Origin: Catalinimonas niigatensis
GTDB taxonomy: Bacteria; Bacteroidota; Bacteroidia; Cytophagales; Cyclobacteriaceae
Reading direction: 5' to 3'
Assembly (NCBI RefSeq): GCF_030506285.1
Contig: NZ_CP119422.1
Span: 1,116,001 to 1,180,000 of the forward strand
DNA length: 64,000 nt
Shown here piece by piece: positions 44,230 through 52,439 of the stretch; the stretch's first letter is position 1; each line of letters begins with the position of its first letter. The position numbers were made by a program, and so were the translations under genes. The notes beneath the pieces were generated by a model. It was given only the letters and a program-made list of their open reading frames with translations, ran no database searches and was not told the origin of the DNA.

Positions 44230-44646
44230 AGTAGGCAGGTGCTTTACTTGATGATACCTCAAACCAGCGGTGATACAATGCCTCAATTCAACTTCTGCCG
44301 GCTGATCATCCAATTGAAATACAATGGCTCTGTTTCCTTCAAAGGAAAACAGGTCCTGATACAACATTCTGAAGGTGGGTACCAGCTTACTGGTACATTT
44401 GAAATAGATCGCATACTGATCCGGTTTCTTTTTCTTCCAGTCTATTCTTATGGTGCTTCCCTGTTTGGTCAGATAGCTGGGTTCACCCCATTTAAGAGTT
44501 TCTTCCAGTTGAGTGATGTCTTCCATTTCCTCAGCTACTTCCAGAATTAAACCACGGAGATATATCATTTTCTCACGCACCGCATCAGGATATCCGTTGA
44601 ACACCATTTCTACTTCAGGGCTGGCATTGATTTGTAGATTTTTCAT
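44218..44646 (-). CDS. DUF1801 domain protein (YdhG-like)
   Basis: 142 aa. DUF1801-like features are visible: VFNGYPDAVREKMIYLRGLI, LKWGEPSYLTKQGSTIRIDW, PDQYAIYFKCTSKLV, and the C-terminal AVELRHCITAGLRYH-like end. Members are small soluble proteins of unknown function, often linked to iron or stress genes. The start MKNLQINASPEVE is the only ATG at the start of the frame. It is transcribed toward the repeat region and its 3' end is embedded in a hairpin. Confidence 0.75.
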   Translation of the reverse strand: MKNLQINASPEVEMVFNGYPDAVREKMIYLRGLILEVAEEMEDITQLEETLKWGEPSYLTKQGSTIRIDWKKKKPDQYAIYFKCTSKLVPTFRMLYQDLFSFEGNRAIVFQLDDQPAEVELRHCITAGLRYHQVKHLPTLGL

Positions 44647-44678
44647 GAGTGTCTGCTAAATAAGGGGTAACACAATTG

Positions 44679-44698
44679 ATACGCTTGCGCCAAAGCGT
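44679..44698. repeat. Partial copy of the dispersed palindrome
   Basis: ACGCTTGCGCCAAAGCG resembles half of the repeat found in fuller form at about 44172, 45463 and 46504. It lies between the DUF1801 and ICMT-like genes. Confidence 0.35.
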
Positions 44699-44724
44699 TT
44701 GTCAGATTACCAATACCCTCCAGC

Positions 44725-45255
44725 TTATTTATATTTGCTATTAGCGGCTGCCTTTTCTTTGTATATATTATTTCTTTTATGATCTGGGGCCCACGGCTTC
44801 ATTCTTGGTATCCATCGTGGTACATTTTTTTTGTATTCAATATATTCTTTTCCAAATCTCTTTTCCAGTCCTGGCTCTTCTGAAAAAATAAAATACATAG
44901 TATTGATGACAAAAAATGCAAATGCCCAAATCCCAATGCTCAAGGAGGCAAAAAGTATTGCTTCGCCAAGCACTACTATAAACACACCCATGATCATTGG
45001 ATTACGAACATAACCATATAAACTGCTTGTAACTAAATATCTTGTTGGATCCCAGGGTGCGAGGGTTCCATTTCCAATCTTTATAAACATTCGGATAGTT
45101 AAAATTACAGTGAGTGAACCAAAGCAAATGAAAACACTACCTAGAATCGTAGTCCAAAGCCATGTCAAATGGAGATCATTCTCTATCAAATAGGGTACAA
45201 CAATCAGAACCATGACAGGTAGTATCAATGAAATTAAATGTCTAAGTATTATCAT
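44725..45255 (-). CDS. Isoprenylcysteine carboxyl methyltransferase-like membrane protein
   Basis: 176 aa from ATG 45255. Upstream codons of the frame (to 45309) are not hydrophobic or signal-like. Four to five membrane helices, then GYVRNPMIMGVFIVVLGEAI, and a C-terminal EEPGLEKRFGKEYIEYKKNVPRWIPR. These are the hallmark residues (RNP, EEP, YxxY, RWxP) of the ICMT/PEMT superfamily, which methylates carboxyl or amino groups on membrane-embedded substrates with SAM. The substrate here is unknown; a bacterial role in lipid or quinone-like metabolism is common for the family. No operon partner is evident. Confidence 0.8.
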   Translation of the reverse strand: MIILRHLISLILPVMVLIVVPYLIENDLHLTWLWTTILGSVFICFGSLTVILTIRMFIKIGNGTLAPWDPTRYLVTSSLYGYVRNPMIMGVFIVVLGEAILFASLSIGIWAFAFFVINTMYFIFSEEPGLEKRFGKEYIEYKKNVPRWIPRMKPWAPDHKRNNIYKEKAAANSKYK

Positions 45256-45623
45256 CACTCTTTCATTAAAACAACCCTTGTTTAGATTCAAATGGTTACC
45301 ACATCTCAACTATGCATATCCTCATTGGGAATATCCATGCCGTGCGTATCCACTGTTTTCTCTGTATGCTTACAGGATTGGACTGTTACATTCTATATAC
45401 CTACCCTAAGCTATTTCCCTACGCTTTTGCGGGATTAGGAATGAAAATATCAGGGAGAGTGTCTGGATAGCACAAGCGGAACGCTTGCGCTAATGATGGG
45501 ATTACGTATAAAAACATTAGGTTTTGTCATACCACTTCCGTTCGTGTTTTCACTTTGGTGCTTGGGGTATCTTGATTTTCTAGCGCATCATTCCGCAGGC
45601 TGACAGCTAGCTTTTGTAGGTCT
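45256..45623. other. Intergenic region with palindromic repeat
   Basis: About 370 bp. The repeat GGATAGCACAAGCGGAACGC followed by TTGCGCTAATGATGGGATTA lies at about 45466-45504. Otherwise no ORF, RNA gene or strong terminator was seen. Confidence 0.4.
45463..45506. repeat. Dispersed palindromic repeat, copy 2
   Basis: Core GGATAGCACAAGCGGAACGC then TTGCGCTAATGATGGGATTA. Copies with near-identical cores are at about 44172-44192 (inverted) and 46504-46535. Copies 2 and 3 also share an upstream ATGAAAATATCAG within about 110 bp. Confidence 0.5.
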
Positions 45624-45989
45624 TCACGTAAGGGTGCCCCGTGCTTTCTCCTTTTTTACAATTTCATCTATCTGCTTTAGGTTTTCTGGTAGGTATTCAG
45701 TAGCAATCCGCCAGATGATTTCATGATCAACCCCAAAGTACTCATGGGTTAATCTATTCCTTAATCGGTACATGGCTGACCAAGGTGTATCCGGATATCT
45801 TACCTGAACCTCTTTTGGCAAATTTTTGGTTGCCTCTCCAATAATTTCAAAGTTCCTTATGACCGCATCTACTGTCTTATAATCTTGCTTGAAAGCTTCC
45901 AAATTCAATTCACGGATATATTCTTGAATACGGTTCATGGAAGTCTGAATATCTTCCAAATATAAGATATAGTTTCTCGGTTCAGTCAA
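45624..45989 (-). CDS. HepT-type HEPN ribonuclease toxin (DUF86)
   Basis: 121 aa. Contains the HEPN catalytic motif R-x4-H-x-Y as RNRLTHEYFG near residue 77. Helical segments YLEDIQTSMNRIQEYI and VDAVIRNFEIIGEATKNLP are the usual DUF86 features. HepT cleaves RNA and is silenced when its antitoxin MntA transfers AMP to the tyrosine of the motif. It overlaps the antitoxin gene by 8 nt; the antitoxin lies upstream, so both are made from one transcript with coupled translation. All functional residues are present, so the pair is probably active. It sits among the palindromic repeats. Confidence 0.9.
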   Translation of the reverse strand: MTEPRNYILYLEDIQTSMNRIQEYIRELNLEAFKQDYKTVDAVIRNFEIIGEATKNLPKEVQVRYPDTPWSAMYRLRNRLTHEYFGVDHEIIWRIATEYLPENLKQIDEIVKKEKARGTLT

Positions 45990-46275
45990 TGTATTGTACG
46001 CTTTGTAATATTTGTTCTTTAAGCTGTTCTCGTAAAGCTGCCTTGGTTACTAAATCAACTTTTCTTTCTAATACCTTTTCAAGGTATTCTTCCAGCATAA
46101 AAAATTCCCATCCAGGAGTGGATGAAAACTCTACCAGTATATCAACATCAGAATCAATACGATAATCTCCTTGAGCAAAAGAACCAAAGAATCCGATTTC
46201 TTTGACTTTGAACTTATCTGCCAGGTAAGGCTTAATTTCCTTTAATTTGTTTGCTATGTCATATGATGTTACCAT
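45982..46275 (-). CDS. MntA-type nucleotidyltransferase antitoxin
   Basis: 97 aa. The minimal nucleotidyltransferase motif GSFAQGDYRIDSDVDILVEF (GS-x10-DxD, near residues 30-50) is complete. MntA AMPylates the HepT toxin and so blocks its RNase action. The C-terminal helix (ERKVDLVTKAALREQLKEQI) is also typical. The gene precedes hepT with an 8-nt overlap, the standard arrangement. It starts at the only suitable ATG, 46275. Confidence 0.9.
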   Translation of the reverse strand: MVTSYDIANKLKEIKPYLADKFKVKEIGFFGSFAQGDYRIDSDVDILVEFSSTPGWEFFMLEEYLEKVLERKVDLVTKAALREQLKEQILQSVQYID

Positions 46276-46503
46276 AATTTAAAGATAGCCAATTTTACTA
46301 TGATTTTGTATGAGGTCCAACAAATGGATAAAAGCGATATGGTAGTTTATCTATGATACACCTCTGCATAAGCAAATTTTGTCCATTTTGAGAGAGTACG
46401 CATGAAAATATCAGCTTATACCATACCGCCCACCTTTGTGTCTCCACCAAGGGTTCAATGCATCCCATACGATCCTATGTAGCATGTTAAGATAGGCGTT
46501 TGC

Positions 46504-46535
46504 ATGGATAGCACAAGCGGGACGCTTGCACCAGA
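46504..46535. repeat. Dispersed palindromic repeat, copy 3
   Basis: TGGATAGCACAAGCGGGACG followed by CTTGCACCAGAG, in the same orientation as copy 2 and differing at a few positions. ATGAAAATATCAG is seen about 110 bp upstream (46401). Confidence 0.5.
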
Positions 46536-46582
46536 GATCATGGAGTCCTGCTTATCGGTTATTCTATGGAAAAAATAAAGAT

Positions 46583-46658
46583 CCTTATATGTAGACTTTT
46601 TAGTGTAAAAAAATGAGCACGCGCCCTTACATCCTGACTTTTTAGTATAGAAAAACGA
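46583..46658. repeat. Tandem direct repeat, two units of about 35 nt
   Basis: Both units contain CCTTA-T/C-AT, then GACTTTTTAGT followed by an A-rich run and GA. Unit 1 core is GACTTTTTAGTGTAAAAAAA (46593-) and unit 2 core is GACTTTTTAGTATAGAAAAA (46636-). The offset is 43 nt. Confidence 0.5.
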
Positions 46659-46664
46659 AGGGAT

Positions 46665-46712
46665 AAGGCTGCATCTTCACTTTTGATGATGAAAACATGC
46701 GAGTGCAGCCTT
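46665..46712 (-). terminator. Possible terminator of the Nif3-like gene
   Basis: A 9-bp stem, AAGGCTGCA (46665-46673) with TGCAGCCTT (46704-46712), has a 30-nt loop that can itself pair partly. On the minus strand the 3' side leads into CGTTTTT. It lies about 74 nt past the stop of the Nif3-like gene. Confidence 0.4.
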
Positions 46713-46785
46713 AAAGGTAGATTTTAGCGGCTCATCAATAGCTCTGTTGTTGCTGCTGCATCATTGTCTGCATGCCGCCTCATCA

Positions 46786-47703
46786 TCATAAGAAAGTAAA
46801 GGGGTTGGTAGAAGCGATGTGCATTACCTTGGTGTCGGAAACTTTGGCTTGTAACCAGGTAGCCGCATACTCCATACCTGCTTCTTCGCTCACCGCATGG
46901 CTCAGCACCAGCAATGAGGTTTTTTGTCCCATCTGTAGGCCATCCCTTACCCGCTCTACCGTTTCCCATTCCCGGGTTTCGCCACTTAGAATCAGATGAG
47001 GTTGGTAGGTTTGGATGGCTCCTATCTGCATCTTACTATCCATATAGCCGAAGGCCAGGTATACAGTGCGGCATTCCTGATTGATATTGCCCACAAGCCG
47101 CAGGGTTGAAATCCCCAACCTTTCTTTGATCAGGGCCACGATAGATTTCAAAGGCATAGGCTCGGGAAAAGTGAGTAAACGGGGTTGGCTGGGGTCGTAA
47201 TATTTTTCCCAACCCAACTTGATCAAATTGCCCATGATAATACCGTCGGGCTGGTGCCGGTGCCAGTAATCATGAAAGCGCCATATGGCTATCTCATGTT
47301 TATTGATTAAGGCTACTTTGTGCTGGTAAGCTTCATCCTGCTCTAGCCAGTCGGTTTCATCCTGGTGATTATAAAAAGGGGTTTCGTGCGCAATGATCAT
47401 ATTGGCACCGGCCTCCGCTGTTTGTTCTATGACCTCTACAGTAGGGAACATGGTAGTGACGATGCCTGTTACTTCCTGCTCCGGAGTGCCCGTGATTAAC
47501 TGATCCACTGTTTTGGGAAAGGGTGCTCCCGGAATTTCTTTCAGTATAATATCAATCACTTCTTTTACCGAGAGGGGCTGCGCTACATTTTCTGCGAGAC
47601 TAATGCCGGGTATGGGGATGACCATTGAAGTGCCGACAAGGCTACTTAGTGATGTTAAAAACTTTCTTCTTCCTTCAGATGTATCAGCGTTAGTGTGCTT
47701 CAT
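46786..47703 (-). CDS. Nif3-like dinuclear-metal protein with Tat signal
   Basis: 305 aa. The N-terminus has a twin-arginine signal (EGRRKFLTSLSSLVG), so the protein is probably exported folded. The body resembles the NIF3/DUF34 fold: GIVTTMFPTVEVIEQTAEAGA, NMIIAHETPFYNHQDE near residue 115, and a C-terminal LVLSHAVSEEAGMEYAATWL. The His and Glu residues of HETPF and the later H/E site would hold the two metal ions. Family members are hydrolase-like with uncertain substrates; some are labelled GTP cyclohydrolase type 2, which is not well supported here. Monocistronic. Confidence 0.7.
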   Translation of the reverse strand: MKHTNADTSEGRRKFLTSLSSLVGTSMVIPIPGISLAENVAQPLSVKEVIDIILKEIPGAPFPKTVDQLITGTPEQEVTGIVTTMFPTVEVIEQTAEAGANMIIAHETPFYNHQDETDWLEQDEAYQHKVALINKHEIAIWRFHDYWHRHQPDGIIMGNLIKLGWEKYYDPSQPRLLTFPEPMPLKSIVALIKERLGISTLRLVGNINQECRTVYLAFGYMDSKMQIGAIQTYQPHLILSGETREWETVERVRDGLQMGQKTSLLVLSHAVSEEAGMEYAATWLQAKVSDTKVMHIASTNPFTFL

Positions 47704-48045
47704 AGTAGGTTATTTTTTCATGGCGCAGATCTGCCTGTCTATTTGTAATTAGGTTATTTTTTTTTCGTAATCATTCCTGATTTAGCTTTGGTTTTCTGTA
47801 CTTTATATATCCAACTGCCAAGCATTTGTAGTGCATGCAAGCTGTACTGACGAAAGTTCAGAACGCAACGCTCATCTAATACCCAGCCAAGATACAATTT
47901 TTCAGTTTTCGTTTTTATCCTCCGCATCGGCTTCCTACAAACGAAGCACTTTAGAAAGTATCGTGTTTGTGGGGATACAAATATGGGCGAGCAAAACAAG
48001 TAAGCTGGAAACACAGGCTAGGCATTATACCTCTAAACCCATCTC
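47704..48045. other. Intergenic region, nothing supported
   Basis: About 340 bp between the Nif3-like and DegT-family genes, both on the minus strand. A minus-strand 86-codon frame (47754-48014) is basic and has no family features; it looks like a chance frame. The Nif3-like promoter must lie near 47710-47760. Confidence 0.4.
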
Positions 48046-49140
48046 CTATCTCAACAGTTTGTGCATACATTCTATCACATAGCCTTGTTCATCATCTTCC
48101 AGTTCAGGATAAAGGGGAAGAGAGAGGAGTTGCCTGGCTTGTTTGCTGGCCACTGGCGTATCATCCTGCCGATATTGACTGAATACCGGCATGTCAGCCA
48201 CTGCCTGCGGATAATGTATGGCGGTGCCCACCCCCAGTTTTCCCAGTGCATCCATCAGCCAGTCTCTTCTCTCCGATTGGATCACATACAGATGATAGAT
48301 GTGGTAGTCATCTGCCTTTTCTACTGGCAACTGTATGGGAAGTACTTTTAAGGCATCGGTATACCTGGCTGCAAGGGCACGACGCCGCGCATTCCAGTCC
48401 TCCAGAAACCCAAGTTTATACTGAAGTACTGCTGCCTGAAGCGTATCCATCCGGCTATTCCTCCCCAGACGGATATGCTGGTTCCTGGTGATCTGTCCGT
48501 GGCTGGCGATCTGTCTGCACATTTCAGCCAAAGAAGAATCAGCCGTCACCATAGCGCCTGCGTCACCAATGGCTCCCAGATTTTTGGTAGGATAGAAGCT
48601 GAAAGCAGCAATATCTCCCCAGTTGCCGACTTTCTTGCCTCCAATACTGGCGCCATGCGCCTGCGCGCAATCTTCTATCACTTTGAGCTGATGCTTTTGG
48701 GCAAGGGCACATATCTCAGGCATATCGGCGGGCAAGCCATAGAGATGGATGGGAATAATGGCTTTCGTACGGGAAGTAATTTTCTCTTCTATCCGCTTGG
48801 GATCAAGAGTGTAGGCATCAGGATGGTTGTCTACAAATACCGGTTGGGCATGGAGCAGGCAAACCGCTTCGGCAGCAGACATCCAGCCATTGGCAGGTAC
48901 AATCACCTCATCCCCCGCCCCGATGCCTAATCCTCTCAGCGCAATTTCCAGGGCATCGGTGCCATTGGCACAGGAGATGGCATGCGACCGCCCCTGATAT
49001 GAAGCAAAATCCTTCTCAAAAGAGATAACAGCTTTTCCTCCCAAAAGCGTATCTTTGAGCACTACTTCATCAAATAGTGTCTGAAGAGAAGAAATCATGC
49101 TTTTTTGTTGTCTATACAAATTCAGGAAAGGAATTTTCAT
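48046..49140 (-). CDS. DegT/DnrJ/EryC1-family sugar aminotransferase
   Basis: 364 aa, a PLP enzyme that transaminates keto-sugars bound to nucleotides. The N-terminal AISCANGTDALEIALRGLGI, the phosphate-contacting region EVIVPANGWMSAAEAVCL, ESCAQAHGA-like segment (IEDCAQAHGASIGGKK), and AFSFYPTKNLGAIGDAGAMV with the PLP lysine (near residue 185) are all present. The product could be an amino sugar for a polysaccharide or glycan. No NDP-sugar gene adjoins it: pfkA is divergent to the right and the Nif3-like gene is downstream. The first ATG (49140) is used; IPFLNLYRQQKSM fits the family's usual N-terminus. Confidence 0.88.
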   Translation of the reverse strand: MKIPFLNLYRQQKSMISSLQTLFDEVVLKDTLLGGKAVISFEKDFASYQGRSHAISCANGTDALEIALRGLGIGAGDEVIVPANGWMSAAEAVCLLHAQPVFVDNHPDAYTLDPKRIEEKITSRTKAIIPIHLYGLPADMPEICALAQKHQLKVIEDCAQAHGASIGGKKVGNWGDIAAFSFYPTKNLGAIGDAGAMVTADSSLAEMCRQIASHGQITRNQHIRLGRNSRMDTLQAAVLQYKLGFLEDWNARRRALAARYTDALKVLPIQLPVEKADDYHIYHLYVIQSERRDWLMDALGKLGVGTAIHYPQAVADMPVFSQYRQDDTPVASKQARQLLSLPLYPELEDDEQGYVIECMHKLLR

Positions 49141-49315
49141 AAAAATGAAGCAATACGTTTTATTTAATGAATTTTTTTTAAAGTTTTACGGTCAATTATA
49201 ATGAATACTTCTTATCTAGAGTATGTAAATATGCTTAGCCTGCAAAAAGCTTTACGTTTTACCTACTTTATATAAACACACTTATTATACATTCAAATTT
49301 TAGTTATTTTTTTCT

Positions 49316-50287
49316 ATGAAAAAAATTGCGGTATTGACCTCAGGAGGGGATGCGCCAGGAATGAACGCCTGCCTCAGGGCAGTTATCAGAGGGGCCATCT
49401 ATCATGGAATAGAAGCCTACGGTATTAAGTATGGATATAATGGCCTGATTGAAGGTGATATATACAAGATGAAGTCCTACTCGGTGAGTAACATTATTCA
49501 AAAAGGAGGAACCATCTTAAAATCTGCCAGAAGTGCCGAGTTTCGCACCAAAGAAGGCAGAAAAAAAGCATTTCAGCAATTGCAAAGAAGAGGCATTGAG
49601 GGGTTGGTAGTGATTGGGGGTGACGGTACTTTTACCGGAGCCAGCATCTTTTATGAAGAATTTGGTTTTCCTATCGTAGGTGCTCCCGGTACTATTGACA
49701 ATGACTTGTATGGTACGGATTATACCATTGGTTTTGATACTGCGGTAAACACGGCCCTGGAGGCAATTGATAAAATACGGGATACAGCTAACTCACACGA
49801 TCGTATTTTCTTTATTGAAGTGATGGGTCGCGACTCGGGCTACATTGCCATACAGTCGGGCATTGGTGGTGGTGCAGAACTGATTATGGTGCCCGAAACC
49901 AGTACATCTATTGAAGATGTCATCCACGATCTGAACCAGGGACGCAATACCGAAAAAACATCTTCTATCGTAGTAGTTGCCGAAGGTGATGAAGAAGGGG
50001 GTGCGATGGAGGTAGTGAATAAAGTAAAAGCACGTTTGAAAGGAAAAGACCTTAAAGTATCTATTCTGGGACATATACAGAGAGGTGGTGCGCCTACAGC
50101 GATGGATAGGATCATTGGTAGCCGGTTAGGACTGGCAGCGCTGGAAGGACTCTTGGGAGGTAAAAAAGATATGATGGCGGGTATTATTAATAATCGTGTA
50201 GTCTATACCGGCTTCAAAGAATGTATCAATACCTCCAAGCCACTGGAGCAGGATCTGCTGAGAATGGTGAAAATTTTAAGTATCTGA
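49316..50287 (+). CDS. pfkA: 6-phosphofructokinase
   Basis: 323 aa, an ATP-dependent PFK. Phosphorylates fructose 6-phosphate in glycolysis. Features: ILTSGGDAPGMNACLRAV (ATP loop), VIGGDGTFTGA, PGTIDNDLYGTDYTIGFDTA with the catalytic Asp, MGRDSGYIA, and LGHIQRGGAPTAMDR. It starts 175 nt from the divergent DegT-type gene. The LemA-like gene starts 9 nt after its stop codon, so the two are co-transcribed. Confidence 0.95.
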   Translation: MKKIAVLTSGGDAPGMNACLRAVIRGAIYHGIEAYGIKYGYNGLIEGDIYKMKSYSVSNIIQKGGTILKSARSAEFRTKEGRKKAFQQLQRRGIEGLVVIGGDGTFTGASIFYEEFGFPIVGAPGTIDNDLYGTDYTIGFDTAVNTALEAIDKIRDTANSHDRIFFIEVMGRDSGYIAIQSGIGGGAELIMVPETSTSIEDVIHDLNQGRNTEKTSSIVVVAEGDEEGGAMEVVNKVKARLKGKDLKVSILGHIQRGGAPTAMDRIIGSRLGLAALEGLLGGKKDMMAGIINNRVVYTGFKECINTSKPLEQDLLRMVKILSI

Positions 50288-50296
50288 TCTCATTAT

Positions 50297-50785
50297 ATGG
50301 GCTATCTGCCGATTATTCTGGCCCTGCTGGGCTTCACTTTCCTTTGGGCTATCGTAAATTACAATAGCATCAAGATCAAGAAAGCTGAAGTGGAACAAGC
50401 CAGCCTCCAGGTTTTTAAGTATGCAGGCTTAAGAAATACCATTATCAGGCGGATGGCAAATATCAAACATGAAGACAATACTCTCCAGCAGATTGTGGTC
50501 AAGGTAAGCGCTCAGTTGAATGATGACAAATCTGAGACAGTGGGTATTGAGGAGAAGATGAAGGCTGAAAAACCAGTTACCCAATTGGTGGCTGATATCC
50601 CGGCCGGTTATGTAAAAAACTCACCTTACAGCGAGGCTTATAAACAACTTCAGGTAGTTCAGAACAGCTATCAAAAAGCAGCTTCTGTGTATGTGCACAG
50701 ACGAGAGGAATATCATGAACTGCTCAGAAAATATCCTTCTAAACTGATTGCTAAAGTAAGCGGATTCAAGTCGATGGAAAACTAA
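50297..50785 (+). CDS. LemA-like membrane-anchored protein
   Basis: 162 aa. An N-terminal membrane helix (YLPIILALLGFTFLWAIVNY) is followed by YNSIKIKKAEVEQASLQVF and a long helical region, with a C-terminal VYVHRREEYHELLRKYPSKL then VSGF. This matches the LemA layout (YN near the membrane, FP/GF near the end), although the sequence is divergent. LemA proteins are outward-facing helical bundles of unclear function. Its short gap to pfkA suggests co-expression rather than a shared function. Confidence 0.55.
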   Translation: MGYLPIILALLGFTFLWAIVNYNSIKIKKAEVEQASLQVFKYAGLRNTIIRRMANIKHEDNTLQQIVVKVSAQLNDDKSETVGIEEKMKAEKPVTQLVADIPAGYVKNSPYSEAYKQLQVVQNSYQKAASVYVHRREEYHELLRKYPSKLIAKVSGFKSMEN

Positions 50786-50824
50786 AAGCGTATTATGGTT
50801 TGCTGGTGTTAAAGTATTATAGTG

Positions 50825-50855
50825 TTATGGTTTATTGATCTTTCTCAAACCATAA
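50825..50855. terminator. Stem-loop between convergent genes
   Basis: A 9-bp perfect stem, TTATGGTTT (50825-50833) with AAACCATAA (50847-50855), has a 13-nt loop. No T-run follows on either strand. A near-copy of TTATGGTTT occurs about 30 nt earlier. It lies between the LemA-like and reductase stop codons. Confidence 0.4.
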
Positions 50856-50903
50856 GCCTGCACCTCCCCAAAACGATCACACCACAATACTTTTACTCCC
50901 TAA

Positions 50904-52292
50904 TCATCCCGGATCTTCCACGTTCACAAATAAGTTATTCAGGCTTTCTGCGTAAGTAGGATGCGCAAAAACGCCATCTCTAAGTTGTTCGTAAGTCAAT
51001 CCTCCCATCATAGCAATCTGTAACATGGACATTATCTCTCCGCCAATTTCGGCCAGACAAGTAGCCCCCAGTATCTTTTTGCTTTTGGGATCAATCAACA
51101 CTTTCAGCAGACCATTTGTCTCATTGGCTTCCTTGGCCCTGGCGGATTGCGTCATCGGCATTTGCGCAATTTTATAGTTTATCCCTTTTTCTTTTGCCTG
51201 CTTTTCATTTAATCCCACCCGTCCCAACTCTGGTTTGGTAAACATGGTATAAGGCTGCATACGGTCATCCAGTTTGCGTTTTTTCTTACCAAACAGATAG
51301 TCATTGACAATGCGAAAATCGTCGTAGGAAATATGGGTAAACTCGGGGCCACCTTTACAATCGCCCAGCGCAAATATTCCATCTATATTGGTTTCCAAAT
51401 GCTGATTTACTTCTATGTACTGATGTTTTGCTAATTTTACCCGGGTTTTGTCCAGATTGAGAACTTCCGTATTTGGCGTAGTACCAGTGGCAATGAGCAA
51501 GTGGGAGCAGTCAAGCGTTTTACTAACGTTTCCTTTGGTTTGGATTGACAGCCCTGATCCTTTTTTTTCTACATGGACAGGTTTGGTGTTAAGGTAGACT
51601 TCTATCCCTTCTTCTTCCAGAAATTCCTGCATCGCTTCCGATACATCTTCATCCTCTTTGGGAGCCAGATGTCCTTCCTGTTGGATAACCGTCACTTTAC
51701 TACCCAGACGACGATACATCTGGCCAAACTCTAAGCCAATGTAACTTCCTCCAATGATGGCCAGATGCTCAGGTAGTTCCTGTAGCTTCATCATAGACTT
51801 GGCGGTCAGATAGTCCACCTTATCCAGCCCTTCAATCTCAGGAATTCTGGGACTAGTTCCCACATTGATAAAGATTTTTTCAGCCGTAATTTCTTTGGCC
51901 TCTTCACCCTCATTCATTTTGATCTGAAGCAATTTGTTTCCGATAAAACGGGCTTCTCCAAAGAGATAAGTGATATTTTCTGTTTCCAATATTTTCTTCT
52001 CTATGCCTTCTCTACTCTTTTTCACCATGTTATTCCTCCTTTCAATCACTTTTTGGAAGTTTGTCTGCGGAGGGCTACTTTGTATTCCCACTTCAGTTGA
52101 AGTTCTGATCACATGACTTGCAGTGGCTGAAGCCAGCATCGTTTTGGTAGGGGTACACCCGTAGTTGACGCAGCTTCCGCCAGGATGTTCGCGTTCAATA
52201 ACAGCCGTTTTGAGTCCCTGTTCAGCCAGCGTGGCAGAAAGCGGATTTCCTGCCTGTCCTATACCAATGATAATCGCATCGTATGTTTCCAT
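50904..52292 (-). CDS. Flavin-dependent disulfide reductase (pyridine nucleotide-disulfide oxidoreductase class I)
   Basis: 462 aa from ATG 52292; the upstream in-frame codon is TTG. The FAD site is DAIIIGIGQAGNPLSATLAE, the redox pair is GGSCVNYGCTPTKTM, the NAD site is LAIIGGSYIGLEFGQMYRRLG, and the C-terminal interface has AHPTYAESL with the catalytic His. This is the architecture of dihydrolipoamide and mercuric reductases. It lacks the N-terminal heavy-metal domain and the C-terminal vicinal Cys pair of MerA, so mercury reduction is not supported. No lipoamide-dependent dehydrogenase genes are nearby. The substrate is open. Confidence 0.88.
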   Translation of the reverse strand: METYDAIIIGIGQAGNPLSATLAEQGLKTAVIEREHPGGSCVNYGCTPTKTMLASATASHVIRTSTEVGIQSSPPQTNFQKVIERRNNMVKKSREGIEKKILETENITYLFGEARFIGNKLLQIKMNEGEEAKEITAEKIFINVGTSPRIPEIEGLDKVDYLTAKSMMKLQELPEHLAIIGGSYIGLEFGQMYRRLGSKVTVIQQEGHLAPKEDEDVSEAMQEFLEEEGIEVYLNTKPVHVEKKGSGLSIQTKGNVSKTLDCSHLLIATGTTPNTEVLNLDKTRVKLAKHQYIEVNQHLETNIDGIFALGDCKGGPEFTHISYDDFRIVNDYLFGKKKRKLDDRMQPYTMFTKPELGRVGLNEKQAKEKGINYKIAQMPMTQSARAKEANETNGLLKVLIDPKSKKILGATCLAEIGGEIMSMLQIAMMGGLTYEQLRDGVFAHPTYAESLNNLFVNVEDPG

Positions 52293-52336
52293 CAAAAAAA
52301 ATCAAACGTTAAAAAAATGATATAAGCTTACTATAA

Positions 52337-52377
52337 AAATTGAAACAGAGTTTTTCATAGAAACTCTGTTTCAATTT
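52337..52377 (-). terminator. Strong terminator of the GH127-CRTAC1 operon
   Basis: A 17-bp perfect stem, AAATTGAAACAGAGTTT (52337-52353) with AAACTCTGTTTCAATTT (52361-52377), has a 7-nt loop. On the minus strand it is followed by TTTTTATAG. It lies about 60 nt after the glycosidase stop codon and before the reductase gene. Confidence 0.85.
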
Positions 52378-52439
52378 AAGACAGCTGTGCATCTTTTCAA
52401 TACAATCCGGGCGATAATGTTTGATTAAGAAAAAAAAAC

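Larger units (their letters stand above)
46276..46664. other. Intergenic region with repeats
   Basis: About 390 bp. A copy of the dispersed palindrome is at 46504-46535, and a tandem pair of about 35-nt direct repeats (43-bp period) is at about 46583-46658. No gene is supported; short frames here have no coding features. Confidence 0.4.

Noticed and set aside
47754-48014. 86-codon minus-strand frame between Nif3-like and DegT genes
   Set aside because: Basic and Cys-rich with no resemblance to any family, and located where promoters are expected.
50904-52292. Mercuric reductase (merA) assignment
   Set aside because: The C-terminal vicinal Cys pair and the N-terminal metal-binding domain are missing and no mer genes are near; only the class I disulfide reductase fold is supported.
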